From Eublepharis macularius (Eukaryota > Chordata > Lepidosauria > Squamata > Eublepharidae), in contig NC_072807.1 in assembly GCF_028583425.1 (NCBI RefSeq), forward strand, positions 36,027,001-36,091,000: a stretch of DNA of 64,000 nucleotides, in the 5' to 3' direction. Positions 19,552-31,995 of the stretch are shown in pieces (position 1 is the stretch's first letter; each line of letters opens with the position of its first letter). A program made the position numbers and the translations under genes. A model generated the notes under the pieces. That model did not search any database. It saw only the letters and a list, made by a program, of their open reading frames with translations, and had not been told where the DNA came from.

Positions 19552-19935
19552 ATGAGATACTCTTCCCCCACCCCACCCCTCAATCTGAGCGACATGAAAT
19601 TAGCTCATTTTCATTGCTGTCCATTTAACCCCAACTCCTTTCCATCAGTCACCTGTGCTGCCGCTTTTCTGCTCCACCAGGCCGGGGAGCAGCGGAGGCA
19701 AATTTCAAACCGGCCCCCCGACTCCTCTGCAAAACGTTCCTCGAACTGCTTTTCTGTCTCCTTTTTTGGAATGTCAACGGCTTCTAAAGTTCCAGTTGGC
19801 TCCGAGGTTGCCAAGGAGACAATGATGTCGATTTGGAAGAAGCAGTGTTTATTTCCAGATTGCTATGGATGTGGCGAGAATATAATGAAAGGTGTCTGTG
19901 GTGTGTGTCTAATGTCAGGGCTTTCTTGCCCCTGA
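19552..19935. other. Overlapping open frames of unknown status
   Basis: The plus strand is open for 127 codons (19552-19932) and the minus strand for 67 or more (19814-19611). The minus frame is acidic and lysine-rich (IPKKETEKQFEERFAEES) and reaches a possible donor CACAG|GTGACT. I recognise neither product and see no matching partner exon. Both may be chance. Confidence 0.2.
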
Positions 19936-20139
19936 AATGTTTGTTCTCAGAACACCACGCGGAATTTTCAAAGGTACGCCTCGCATTGCATCCCCAATGC
20001 TTGCATGTATACCGTGCAATATTCAATTTTTAGCAACCATCAGTACACGACACCTTCCCTTCCTCCGGGGCATACACAGCATTGTCCACAGGTGTCCTCT
20101 CATCCAGATGCCAAATAGTTCCAGAGGCCCTTGCCTTCA

Positions 20140-20310
20140 GAATAATTTTTTTTAGTTCATTTATAGGCTGCCTTTCTGGCTCAAGCAGTTCCCAAGGCAG
20201 CCATTCCCAGCACAGAATAATTACAGTTGTGGAATCGTAAAGACAAAAGATCACAACCAAATTGCAAATCCATAATTTAAAACCAGTATTGGAATTAAAT
20301 TTTTAAAAGC
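20140..20310 (-). repeat. LINE 3' tail-like sequence
   Basis: TTCATTTATAGGCTGCCTTTC followed by CCCAAGGCAGC resembles an antisense L2-type tail, diverged. Confidence 0.4.
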
Positions 20311-20551
20311 CTTCTGAAATACAAAGGTCTGTAACTGTCTTTAGAAGGCCTGTAGTTGGGAGGTCACAAACACATAACCCGTGGGGCAGAGTGTGCCAAC
20401 AATTTGGGAGTGGCAGCTGGGAAGGCACGCATACAGTTGCCAATCTCCAGATGGAGCCTGGAGATCTCCCGGAATTACCAGACTACAGGGATCAGTTCCC
20501 TGGGAGAAAACGATTTCAGGTGGGTAGCAGTCTCTGCAGAAGAAGATCAAG

Positions 20552-21095
20552 ATGAGTTGCTGTGTTAGTAGAAGTAGAAAAGAGCAAGAGTCCAGTATAG
20601 GATTGCCAGGTCCCCTGACTCTCCCGGTGGAAGATGGGAACTTAGCACTTTCCTCATTGCATTTGTGTGGGGGGGGTTTGCTCCTGGCTTGCGTGATGAC
20701 ATCATCACGAGGGTCAAAGGGTGGCCTGGGAGCATTCTCGTGCTCACCAAGGGGCTGAATGGGCCTGCTGCGGGGCACAATTTGGCCCAAGATGGGCCAG
20801 CTGCAGGGCACAATTCGGTCTGAATCGGGCCACTGTGGGCGTGGGAGTATGCCGCGCCGCCCGTGGGCACGCCCCGGGAAGCGCACCCCCCCCCTGCTGG
20901 CCAAGCAAGGGGGGAGGTGGGAGCAGGGGATGGCACCCCTAGTCCAGTAGCATCTATAAGACTAACAAAATATGTGGTAGGGTATGAGCTTTTGTGAGCC
21001 ACACCTCACTTCTTCAGACACCTCATGCTCTACCACAAATGTTGTTAGTCTTACAGGTGCTACTGGACTCTTGCTGTTTTCTGCTACTGTAGAAA
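20552..21095 (+). mobile_element. Hairpin element split by a hAT element
   Basis: The head and GAGCAAGAGTCCAGTA (to 20597) and the rest from 20942 (GTCCAGTAGCATCTATAAGAC) are parts of one copy, separated by the 344-bp element at 20598-20941. The mirror arm closes with GGTGCTACTGGACTCTTGC. Another hairpin remnant follows at 21096-21206. Confidence 0.7.
20598..20941. mobile_element. hAT element, TAGGGTTGCCA family, perfect TSD
   Basis: The ends TAGGATTGCCAGG and GGCACCCCTA are flanked by GTCCAGTA at 20590-20597 and 20942-20949. The target was a hairpin element. The GC-rich interior shares GGGCACAATTTGGCC-like words with other family members. Confidence 0.85.
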
Positions 21096-21209
21096 AAGAG
21101 TAAGATTTGTGTCCAGCAGCACCTTAGAGATCTTAGATTCGACTCTTGAAAGCTCATAGTCTAGAAATCTAGTTGATCTTTAAAGTGGTTCTGAACCCAA
21201 ATCCTGGAG

Positions 21210-22560
21210 AAAATGGCTGCTTTGTAGGGTAGACTCTATGGCATTACACCCGTCTGAGATCCTCCTGACACCCTCTCCTCCCCAAGCCCTGCCCTCTCCA
21301 GGCGCCACCCCCAAATCCCCAGGAATTATTCAACCTGGAGTTGGCAACCTTAGCATTCCCCGCACAGCAAGCTCTCCCTGGATTACCTCAGAAACTAAGC
21401 AAGCAAACACAAGAGGAGGAGTTCCCTCCAGGGCCTTCTTTCAAGCTCCAAAGGTTAAGATTAGCCCTTTCTGTCAGGCTCAGAAACACACTGGGACGGA
21501 GTTAATGCAGTTGGTATAAGACAGATCTTTGTATATACGATTTGCTGCCAATTTTCTTTACATCATTCCTATCTAGTGAGTCCTACTGGCAGACCAGAGA
21601 CTGTTTTACCTTCTCAGTGAGGAAAAAAAATATATAAACCATTGCAACAGATAGAACTGGGCCTCAATTGCCACCTGAATGGAGTAGGTTATAACCCGAA
21701 GTTGGCACCTCAAGCACGGGTTTGCTCATCAGTCTAAAGCATCCCAGACCTCAAGGGAATGGATGCTTTATGCAGAGGCTGTAATGTCCTGACGGTTAGG
21801 GACGGCAGAAAGAAAAAAAAATGTATATTTATATGGGCTATCCACCCCCAAATCCCTTTTACGGTCATCTAGGGGAAGATTGTAGCCTGATGTAAATAGC
21901 TAGCCCTCAAAATAGTTTGTAACAGCGGCGGCCAGGAAACTGCAAGGCCTTGAGAAGTGCCTAAAAATGGATGTTTGGCAGACTATTCTTGACCAAGAGC
22001 ATTGGCTCGGGGTTTGCTCTCATGTTTCTCTGGAGGAAAGGGACAGGCAGAACCCTACAGAGAGGCAGTCCTCAAATAGGGTTGCCAGTCCTGCGCCAGC
22101 AAATGTTGTGAGGTTTTGAGGGTGGTACCTGTGGGGAATCTTTACCATAGAGATTGGGGAAATGCCTAGAGTGGCATGGAGGATAAGATGCCACTTCCAG
22201 GTGGAGGGTCAATGAATGCAAAGTCACTTCCAGGTGCTGGTCTAGGAATCCCCTCTGTGTACCATAGAGTCATGGGGAAATTCATAGAGCGTCATCATTG
22301 ACACCCTTCCATTTTTCCTCTTGTTCCTCACATTATCAAGGGACAGAGAAAGAAGGCAGTTTGCCACTGGCAAACTGAGCAAATGGTAAACCTACTTTCA
22401 AAGGTGTGGTGGGGTCAGGGGGCTGCAGAGGGTTATGGGCCCCTCCACCACAGCTCCTTCCATCCCCCAAACCTGGCCACCTCAGTTCCCCAGCAAAACA
22501 CCCTGGCCCCCAAGACAATTTGCCTTCAACCAACTTCTGGATCCACACAAGGCAAAATGC
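21210..22560. other. Degenerate repeats and unassigned sequence
   Basis: 21215-21355 and 22078-22290 look like eroded TAGGGTTGCCA-type copies (GGAGTTGGCAACCTTAG, AGGGTTGCCAGTCC). No exon was recognised. Confidence 0.35.
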
Positions 22561-22568
22561 TTTACTAT

Positions 22569-22889
22569 TACGGATACCAGGTGCCCGCCGGTGGCGGGTA
22601 AACTCCTGGGGATTTGCCCCCTTATCCACTGATTGCTGAGTGATCAGCGGGAGAGGGCAAACTCCCAGTGTGTGCGCGCTCCTACCCCTCGCGCTGGCCG
22701 CAGGAGCATCCCTGCGCTCCGATTTGGCCCCAAACCAGCCAAATCGGAGCACAGGAGCACTCCCGCAGCCGGCGCAATGATGTCACTTCCAGAAGTGATG
22801 TCATCATACCGTCGCCGGAGCACACACGCAAGGGTAAATTCCAGGTCCCTATCCACCCACTGAGAGGATAGAGGGACCTGGCAACCCTA
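22569..22889. mobile_element. hAT element, TAGGGTTGCCA family
   Basis: The left end TACGGATACCAGGT and right end ACCTGGCAACCCTA are related inverted repeats. The flanks TTTACTAT (22561-22568) and TGTACTAT (22890-22897) match 7/8. The interior contains CAAATCGGAGC in both orientations. Confidence 0.75.
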
Positions 22890-22897
22890 TGTACTAT

Positions 22898-23384
22898 CAA
22901 AGTCAGCATCAGCATACCATCAGATACGGGGCAGCTCTTGGGGAGCAGGGCTTTGCATGGGGCCCACTGCCACTGGTTCCTTGCCCATGTACTTCCTCTG
23001 ACATCTGCCTATCTATGCTTCTTGCACCTGCTCTCCTGCAAGCAAGCTGCCACCCACACACCCAGCTGCAGGCAGTGAGGGCAGCTGTGAGTGCAGCTGG
23101 TAGGAGGATGGAGAGGCAGGTGGGGGGCATGCAAGAAGGGAGCAGAGAGGTTGGTGGTGGGCAAAGGGATGAAGGAGGCCCTTGGCACTGTTTGCTCTGT
23201 GTGCTATCATACACTTAAAGGTCGCTGTAGTTCAACAGAAACCTTTCAAAAACAAAATCCAACGGGAAGCTGCTGAATTGGAATTCATATGTAAATTTGA
23301 CTCTGTCAAGCTGGGACTGAATAGGGACTATGAATGGTTATCTCATTATCACAGGTAACTGATTTCCTTTACAGAGGCGGGGTC
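22898..23384. other. Unassigned sequence
   Basis: Open frames on both strands (22889-23215) are long by chance in GC-rich DNA; no domain was recognised. Confidence 0.3.
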
Positions 23385-23770
23385 AGGGAGAGTCCAGTGG
23401 CACCTGACGTGGGCTTTCGAGGACCACAGTTCTCTTCATCAGAAGCATCTGGCGGGGAGAGCTGTGATTCTCGAAGGCTTGTGCTGCAGTGGAATTGGTT
23501 GGTCTTGGAGGTGCTACTGGACTCTTTTTGATTTTGCTACTACAGACTAACACGGCTAACTCCTCTGAACCTTTACAGAAGCAAACTGATCTCCATATCA
23601 GAAGGAGATGTTTGCATCTACCCCGCCCTCCCCTCTCCGCCTCTATATCTGACCAGTTTCTTTTGGCCCTCCATGCATCTGACGAAGAGAACTGTGATTC
23701 TCGAAAGCTTATGCTACAATAAAATTGGTTAGTCTTAAAGGTGCTACTGAACTCTTTTTGATTGTGCTAT
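23385..23770 (-). mobile_element. Two adjacent hairpin element copies
   Basis: A full copy (23385-23575) ends with the antisense head CAGACTAACACGGCTAAC. A half copy (about 23660-23770) has only one arm, starting at the loop GCATCTGACGAAGAG. Confidence 0.65.
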
Positions 23771-24913
23771 CATAACCACTCACCTTGCCTTGGCCGCACA
23801 GAGACATCCAGGAAGGGAATAATTAGACAATGTGTGGATCTATACTGAGTTGGCAAATCACTTTGGGGTGAAGGGCCTCTTGAAGAGGGCAAGATGTGGG
23901 GCAGCACATCGGTTACCTTGGAGGGCCACTGTCTCCTCTCCGCTTGCCTATTTGTAAGTGGAGTTGTTGTACAAAGGTACCGATGCTCCGTTAACCAAGG
24001 GAAAGCTGAAAACTGCTGTCCCTGGTGCCTCTCACCTTTAGAGGAAGCGAGGAGTTCCTCCAGTGAAAGAAAGGGGTGTTAAGTCTTTATTGGATGTAAG
24101 TTTGGGGAAGGCCATTGTGTAGGGCCCAGGCATCACACGTGCTGCCTGAGGAATAGGTAAGGCTGGGCCTGAGGAGTCAAGTAATGTCTCACGTTGTCTC
24201 CATCAGAAGGAAGCCGGATAGGCGGAAAGAATCAGAATACATTGAAACCTTGCAGTTTCTAGGACGCTAAACACCTCCAGTGTATAGAAAGTGGTTGATA
24301 CGACGAATAAATTTTGTGAATCTCTGAATTCGGAAAAGGGGAGCAGCAAAGGTTTGGAGGGCTGTCTGCCAACGTCCTTTTTAAGGGCGAGGCCGGTTGG
24401 GAGGCCTCAGTCAAACCGGAAAGGCTCCTCTGCAGCGTGGAGCCACCACAGTTTACTCTTCCCCCCACATCGATCCAGATGTTGAGCTGGAAAGAAAAAC
24501 AAACGCTCAGCTTCGCAAGGCAAACAAATCTGCCAGCAAAAGACGTCTTCTGAGTTTCTCAAGGCCGGCTGAGACCCTCCAATGACATCTCGGTCAAGGG
24601 AGGGGGGGCGCATGCTGAGCAAACTTTGTTCTATCCCTTGCAAGAATCCCTCTCCCAAAATTCATTGAGTTGAAGCTCGTCTCCTGAATGTTACTAGCCC
24701 AACCAGATTTGTGTCCGCTGCCAGAAGAATGCAAGCCGGGGGTGGGGGGAAGTCAACCTGATTCAGGCTTGGTTTTTGAGAGCATGCATTTCTGTCATAG
24801 AGCGCACACCCACTCAGGTAATGTGGGCATTGGTGGTATATTGCAGATGTCTGCTGGGAAGGCTGTGTGTCTTGAGTGTGTCATGCAAGGACACATGCAG
24901 GAGCTCTGAGAGA

Positions 24914-24949
<36 letters not shown>

Positions 24950-25090
24950 CTTAAGGCTGCCAAGGGAGCTCATAGCTGCTGTGAGATTTGAAGTGCTGGC
25001 TTCGTCGCTCACAGTTTGTCTGAGCCCAAGGCGTGGGTTGAAAGCATAAAATTCAGCATCCATGGTCAATCAGTCTCATTTCTTGTAGTT
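23771..25090. other. Unassigned sequence with (AG)n tract
   Basis: An AG dinucleotide run occupies about 24917-24949. Otherwise nothing is recognised, though 24200-24680 seems free of the repeats common elsewhere. Confidence 0.3.
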
Positions 25091-25094
25091 CCCC

Positions 25095-25420
25095 CTCCCC
25101 ACCTCTTCAACCATGAAATCTGCCAGGTGACCTTGAGCCAGTGGCTCTCAGCTAGGGCTGCCAACCTCCATGCAGGGCCTGATATCCAGACTACAAAGAT
25201 CAGTTCCCCTGGAAGAAGTGGCAACTTCAGAGGGCCAAATTCTAGATGAAATCCCTCCCCAGCTTCCACCCTCCACAGGCAATGCCCCCAAATCTCTGGG
25301 AAGTTCCTAGGCTGGAGTTAGCAGCCCTATTCTCAGTTTAACCTGCCTCGCAGGGTTGGTGTGAGGTTTAAACAGAGGACCACACTGCCTGGAGAAAGGG
25401 TGGGGTAAAAATGTGAGTGA
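25095..25420 (+). repeat. ACA-type SINE split by a hAT element
   Basis: SINE sequence (CAGGTGACCTTGAGCCAGTG) stops at 25152 and resumes at 25330 (CTCGCAGGGTTGGTGTGAGG). The element between begins TAGGGCTGCC and ends GCAGCCCTA, with flanks CTCTCAGC and TTCTCAGT (6/8). Confidence 0.7.
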
Positions 25421-25799
25421 CTGACAGACAGGAGGACAAAGAGATCTGTTGTAAAGAAAGGACTGCAGGCCCTGGATCGGCTCTGAGTCTGAATGGGAGG
25501 CCACCTGGCACGCCTCAGTATCCTGGCTTGTTCTCCGTTGAGGAATTCCAGGATCCATTTGGTTTCCTAAACTGTTGCAGATGCATCCTGTAATGACCCC
25601 TCTGTCTTAACGAAGAGAGACTGCTCTGTTACGGCGCGGGATTAATCAGGTGCTGGGAGACTCGTATGATGGAAGGGATGTGCTACTCAGCGCTCCAAAA
25701 GAGACTGCTTTTGTCTGATACGGGAGGAGGAGAAAGAAATGCAGGCAGAGGTGCACCGTGCGAATGCTCACGATGATACGTGGAGCCATCACGGTCACA

Positions 25800-26195
25800 T
25801 GAGCACACAAGGACACCTTGCACTGAGTCAGACCCTTCGTCCCTCAAGGTCCGTATTGTCTGCTCTGACTGGCAGCTGCTCTCCAGGGAAATCAAAAAGA
25901 GTCCAGTAGCACCTTTAAGACTAACCAATTTTATTGTAGCATAAGCTTTTGAGAATCACAGAACTGTAATTCTCGAAAACGTATGCTACAATAAAATTGG
26001 TTAGTCTTAAAGGTGCTACTGGACTCTTTTTGATTTTGCTACTACAGACTAACACGGCTAACTCCTCTGGATCTATCTTCTGGGAAAATTTGTCTCATTA
26101 TCAACACCTGAGCCTTTTAAAAGAAGATGCCCAGGATTGAACTTGGGACCTTCTGCATGCAGAGCCGATGCTCGGCCACTGACCCGTGGCTTCTC
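25800..26195 (-). repeat. tRNA-type SINE split by a hairpin element
   Basis: The SINE body (CACTGAGTCAGACCCTTCG, GACTGGCAGCTGCTCTCCAG) lies left of 25885. The antisense B box (GGATTGAACTTGGGACC) and A box (GCCACTGACC) lie right of 26080. The hairpin element fills 25886-26080. Confidence 0.7.
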
Positions 26196-26199
26196 CCCT

Positions 26200-28196
26200 A
26201 GAGGTCACTGTCAGAATCTATTGGAATGCACGGTGGCAGGAGGCAACTGGAGCCAACCCCCTTGTGCAAGCCCTTTCTACTGGCGGCCATCACTATGTCC
26301 ACTGGCGGAGGACTCCGCAATTTAATTGCTTGTTGAGTGAAGCCGTATCTGTCCCGAACCTTTTGCACATCAACCTAATGACATTGAACATGTTCGCCAT
26401 GAAGTTTGTGGCCCCTCAATCAGGTGCAAGTGACCACATGTGACAGCTTGTGGCTGTACAAGGAGATGTGCATTCCTTCAGGGTCAAAAGATGCACACAC
26501 ACCCCTCCCGTTTGATAGATACTGTGACGTGGATGCATTGGTGTGTGTTGAGAGTGAGCAGCCCTCTCTTTGGCGTTTGTCTGTCCAAGCATTTGGCCGC
26601 ACGGGAGATACACAGTGTGCCTTTGAAAAGTGACCCTTCAAAGGTACGGGGCGCCTCCCAACTGCTGGAGCAAGCCGGCCTGGTTGACTCCCGGGAGGCC
26701 TTTCCAGCTGCTTTTCTCATAAAAGGCAAGGCAGAGCCAGCAGCGGCAGAGGAAACTTGCTAAGCATGACTAAGTAGTGACTCAGCAACGTCAGCTGGGT
26801 GTAGTTCGCTGCTGTGGCAGTAGCCGCAATCTGTCTCTGCCTGGAATGCTGGAACAGGTTGCCAGGGGCTCGTGGTAGGCAGCACTGCCCTTTTCCCTTG
26901 ATGGTGCCGTATGGGATTTAATAATTTTTTGGAAGCCTATTCAGCCGCGCTGGGTGTTGATAGCAGACCACACAGTTGTTCTGCTTATCATCCTCTCTCT
27001 TCTAAGGAAAAGGAGCACAAGAAATGGTACTCAGTCAGGAACTGAAGTAAGAACGATGGGTATATATGCTGCAGTAACCACCGGCTGATGAAGGCTGAGG
27101 AGAGGCAGGCACGGTGTCCACATAGGTGCCTGGAGGGAATCCAGGTTTAAACTTGTGGGCCATGGATTAAATACATGTCAGGAAAGACAGGGTTCCTGGT
27201 CACTGAATAACTGTGTGGAATTGCAGTTAGAGCAGAACCGGCAGTAATCTACTCTTCTACACAGTCAGTAAAGGGTACAGGTTCTTTCTTCTACGGCATC
27301 TGGGCACCCTAACAAGGAATGGGGCTTGGATCTTTGAACCAGTTCATGCTGCTATCTTTCAAATGATCAGAAGCCTCCAGGTGACCAGAGCAGCTGTCAG
27401 ACCCAATAGCTGCTACAGGCACCTGGGGACGTTTTTTTTGCTTCCATTTTCTTGTTCTTCTCAGACACTGCAAGAAGCGAAATACTGGCAGACAGCGGGC
27501 CTACAAATGACTCGGAAGGAGCTTTCTGGGGCTAGCCGTAGCAAGTGTCACACTGCTACTGTCACCTGAAGGCTTCTGACCACATGGGAATGTGTTCATG
27601 GGCTCTTGCACAGACAGTTCTCTATCACGAGGGGAAGGAAGGAGGAAGAGACTTGGGGCTGCTGTTTTTAAAGCATCACTCGGTCTGATGTAACACCTAA
27701 TTCTGGCATGATATCAGTTCACAGAAGGAACTAAGTAACTTCTGCTGACCAAGGGGCTTGATAAGGAAAGTTAATTAAGGAAGGGATTTATACTGTAATT
27801 CCTCTGTGCCATTGTCCATTTTGTTAGCAACATCCGATTAACAAGTGTTTCCAACACTTTAAAAGGCAGCAGCTGCCCTTAGCTAATGAAAATGTATTTT
27901 TACCTACCTCAAAGCCTATCAAAACTAGCAGCTGACTTTTCTCTCTCCCTGTGGCTCCAGTCTTTTTGTTCTTCTGCAGAGCCCTTGCCCAAGTTCAATG
28001 TCATCAGGATTACAAATCGAATCCTTTGGGCTGTCTGAAAAAGGACCCAAATCCTTTCAGCTGATCAAATGCTGCTGCTTTGATGGGCAGATCTAGGATG
28101 AATGTTTCCCAGAATCTTGGCTCAATCAGTGTGCTCACGAGAGATGGACACTTGCAATAATAGCATCCTCATGAGGACTAGTGTGGTGTTGAGAGA
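26200..28196. other. Repeat-poor intergenic sequence
   Basis: This is one of the longest stretches lacking the common repeats. 27600-28060 is AT-rich with GTTAATTAAGG and CTAATGAAAATG words. No exon was recognised. It could be regulatory sequence for either flanking gene. Confidence 0.35.
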
Positions 28197-28204
28197 GTCA
28201 CAAC

Positions 28205-28933
28205 TAGAGATGGGCACGAACAGCAATACGAACAAAAAAAAGCCACAAACAGCCCAATCTGCTGTTCATGAACAAGCTGTTTGTGAGGCCCCATTCTAAA
28301 TGAACAGGTGGGCATTGCAACCCACATTCGTTGCTGTTCGTCAAGCCAGACAGTCTGGCACCTGCAATCAATTCCCTTGGCAACCAGAGGCAGGGATTGT
28401 CTGAACTCTGTCTGAACTCCTGCTGTTGCCCTGGAAACCCCAATCTAAGCCCAATTTAGCTTGATAGGCAGGTCTTCCTTTCAATGTGGAGCTCCAAATT
28501 TGTTACAACAAGGGAGCAAAGACCAGGGGGGAGGGGGGCTCCCAGCTCTGGCTTTGGAGAGAGAGAGAGACAGCGGCTGTTGGCATTTTGATATAGAGAG
28601 TGCATTGGAACTTGAATTTTCTTTGTGTGTGGTGAGATATGGATCTACCCCTTCAGGTTCCAGGGCTGCTGCCAGGCTCTGGGCCAAGCTATTATTTATT
28701 ACTTGTGCCTTTCCTGGTGCCTGCTCAGGTCAGGTTTCTGGGAGTGGTGCAGTAGGGATCTTGACTTGGATGACAGCTGGAGAACAGCCTGCTGGCCCCC
28801 ACGAACAGCCAACCACAAACATGTTCGTGAACAGGGCCATGTTCGTGGTTGTTCATGAGTCCCTGTTCGTGGATAACAACGAACAACGAACATCATGTTG
28901 GTGCTTTTTTTTTTCTGTTCATCCCCATCTCTA
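28205..28933. mobile_element. hAT element, TAGAGATGGGC family, long form (729 bp)
   Basis: TAGAGATGGGCACGAACAG begins it and CATCCCCATCTCTA ends it. The flanks are GTCACAAC and GTCACAAT (7/8). Long open frames inside (such as 28461-28931) recur in the copy at 39247 but show no transposase motif; they are most likely incidental. Confidence 0.85.
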
Positions 28934-28954
28934 GTCACAATAAGGGCCACACTT

Positions 28955-29168
28955 ATAGTATGGTGATAGCCAGTACAGTGTAGTGCTTTGAGTGCTGGGT
29001 TCGGAGTGGGAAACCCCGTATTCAAAACCTAACTCAGCCACAAATCCTGGGCTAGTCCCTCCCACTCAGCCTAACCTACATCCCAGGGATGTTGCAAGGA
29101 TAAAATTGAGGAGTGAGGCTGCATGCCCAGCGATCTAAGCTCCGTGGAGAAAGGGCGAAATTAAAAAA
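28955..29168 (+). repeat. ACA-type SINE
   Basis: ACAGTGTAGTGCTTTGAGTG (head), CCACTCAGCCTAACCTACAT, TGTTGCAAGGATAAAATTG and GGAGAAAGGGCGAAAT follow in the usual order. Confidence 0.65.
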
Positions 29169-30005
29169 TGTGAAAGATTATTCTGTGTAGCGCTTGTGCA
29201 GAAGTGGGAACAAGTTTTGAACATGCTTCTGCATCCCATCGTGTACCTCTCCAGTTTCAGCAACACAAAAAAATATTGGGGGAGGCGAGGTTTCTAGACT
29301 TCTCCCATTAAAATCCAGGCACGGGTGTGCATTTGTGCTCTGGAAAAGTTTTATTAAACAGCATATTTTAATGTATATCTGCATGTGGATCAGATCAAAG
29401 CCGTGAAGGTTTTCAAAAGTACAGAAATGACATTCCAAGTTGTTGTTGTTTTTTTTAAGAAAGAAATTGGCAGTGCAACAGCATTTGATCAGAACAACAA
29501 AGGCAGGGAATAAGTATGGGAAGATATCTGGACGTGGAAGGCAGATGAATTTTCATCGACCTTTGAACAATGATTAAGAAAAATGGGCATAAATGTTTTT
29601 AGCGCCAGCCTGCAAACTGGGGAGAAAAAAAACCAGAATACAATCTATGCCGTGTCTTTTATTAGGACCAACCAAATGACACGTAACAGTGTGCAAGCTT
29701 TTGAGTTCATCAGAACTCTTCATTGGGCTGGATTTTACACGAACAAGAAAAAAATTTTAAAAAAAGAAAGGAAAATTCCTCGAGACGTGACGGAGAGTCC
29801 CCCTGATGCTGCTTCAAATGGCAAGTCTTCAAGTTGCTCCAAGCTCTTTTGGGTAAGGAAGAATAAATCAATTAAACTCCATAGGCATTAACACATTCCA
29901 ACTATTGTCTCTAATTACTCTCTGAACCAGCGAGACTGAAAATTCCTACAAAATGGCCCTTTTTGCAATGCAAATTGGAGGATTACGAAAATTCTGCACC
30001 GAACA

Positions 30006-30072
<67 letters not shown>

Positions 30073-31584
30073 AGTTTGCTTCTAAGGTGGCTTTGCCATG
30101 AAGTAAGATGAGGCATCCTTCTCAGGAGACAAGTTTTGGTTGCCATGGAAGAAAAGAATTCCATCCTGTCCTACATTCATTAGAAGGACATGGGGCTGCT
30201 GTGACTATCACATGGTTTTGTGGTGATGTCACAATGGGGAAGTATAAACCAGGATCCTGACAGGGATATCATGGTTGCCATGTATGTTGTGTACAGTCAT
30301 CAGAGATGTCACGTTTCAGTCTTCAAAGCAATTTAGAACAGGGCCGAAATTTTCAACCCGAATTCATGAGCACAAAACGAAAACGATGGAAGAGAAATGT
30401 TCTCTTGTGGACTCCATAATAGACCCAAAGGTCTACGCCAGGCGCAGCCAGATACTTACATCAGCTTCAACACTCAGCTGCTCTGGGGTTGGCTAATGTC
30501 TTCACCAGCTCCCTCCTCCTTTGAGCGGGGTGCATCTTTTTGCCCCATGGCACTGGAACGGCTTCTCCAAACACAATGTGTTTACTTGCAGCATCAAATT
30601 CTCGATGAATGTAGAACAAGCTGTGCTCAGGACCAGTCTTGCTCTGCAATGATCAGCAACTGAGAGTCACATGTTTGCACATGGGGCAGGAAAGGGGAAT
30701 CAACCTCCAGGCCAAGTATTGTTTTCGAGCCATCAGTTCTCAACAAGTGTAGAGCAGAGCAATACACACAATGCATAAAGCTGTATATAGTTTTACGGCA
30801 ACATTTTTAAAAAACTAAAACACAGCTATAGAGGCTGCAGGCTGTAAAGGAAGACATGCAAGGAAGAGGCCCTTCCTAATCTGTTTATTCTGCTGAAAAA
30901 TCACCCCCAACACATTCACCCTGATTTTCCCCCACGCCAAGAAAAGATATCTGTATATATATTTCTCTCTCCAAATGTAAACATTTTCTCAGAGAAAAAG
31001 AGAGCACCTTGAGAGGTTTTATTTTCAGCATGTATGCGGGGTGGGGAGGAGGGACCTGCATTCAGAATCCCTTCAGCTTCCAACAGAAGTTTCCATGGTT
31101 GGGTTTTTATTTTTAACTAATATCCTCCGGCAAAAAGCTATAGCTAACTCGGCATCACGTGTAGTTTGGAGCTATTCAGGCCTTTTGTTGCTCCAAAAGC
31201 AATTGCGACGGACAGGCTAGAATGACAGAGCCCTTTAAGAAAGAGAAATGAGATAGAATAGGACAGGGTTATATAAGTCTGGCTTCAGGGGTAGGCTTCG
31301 CTGGGCAGCTACCCTGTTCACCTCCACCCAACCACCACCACCCCTGTAATCCTGCTCTATGTCCAGAGGAAGGCAAAAAGCCTCCAGGATCCCTTGCCAA
31401 TCTGGCTTGAAGGAAAACTCTTTCCTGGCCCCCAAGTGGCCACTGGCATTTCCCTGGGCATGTAAGGGCCATGAGAGCCGAGCACCGGCTCATCTCTTCC
31501 TGACCTCCTTCTCCTGATCTGCCTAAATTCATACTGAGTCATAGAATCAGTATTGTTGTTAGGTAGCCCTCTAGTCTCTTCTTA
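29169..31584. other. Unassigned intergenic sequence with (CT)n(CA)n
   Basis: A compound CT/CA microsatellite lies at 30009-30072. A repeat-like TGTCTTTTATTAGGACCAAC segment is near 29652-29760. No exon is supported. Confidence 0.35.
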
Positions 31585-31995
31585 AAAACCTCATTTTACA
31601 CTCGTAACAACCTTGTCACGTAAATTAGGCTGTGAATGGCCTAAAGCAGGACTCCCATTTACCCACCTGGGGTGAGGAATTACCTCTCCAAGGTACTGCC
31701 CCTGAAATACTGAGGAGTATGGGGGAAATGGTGCACACATAGAGATGCTCTAGGGATTTCCTCTAGTTTCTATGGTAGAGAGATGAGGAGAGAGAGAGAG
31801 TGGCCCGGAAGTGACATCACATCATTCTCAAACTCCATCCCTTCCCAGGCACCATTCCCTCAAATCTCTTGGCATCTGCAGAGACAGTGTTGTGAGCCCT
31901 AGCCCAAAGTCATCCAGTGAACTTCATGGCAAAGTGGGGCTTGGAACCTGTGTAGCCTAGTCCAGTACTCTAACCACTACACTGTACTACCTCTA
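31585..31995 (-). repeat. ACA-type SINE split by an inserted element
   Basis: The SINE pieces are about 31590-31645 (CGTAACAACCTTGTCACG) and 31898-31992 (CCAGTGAACTTCATGGC to CTAACCACTACACTG). Between them is sequence resembling an eroded TAGGGTTGCCA-type element, with GAAGTGACATCACATC. Confidence 0.55.

Noticed and set aside
28461..28934. 157-codon frame that recurs near 39530-40023
   Set aside because: Both lie in collinear copies of a non-autonomous hAT element and show no transposase, zinc-finger or dimerisation motif; shared ancestry explains the recurrence.
30467..30649. 60-codon minus frame with KHIVFGEA, recalling cyclophilin KHVVFGKV
   Set aside because: The resemblance is limited to a few residues and no other cyclophilin motif is present.
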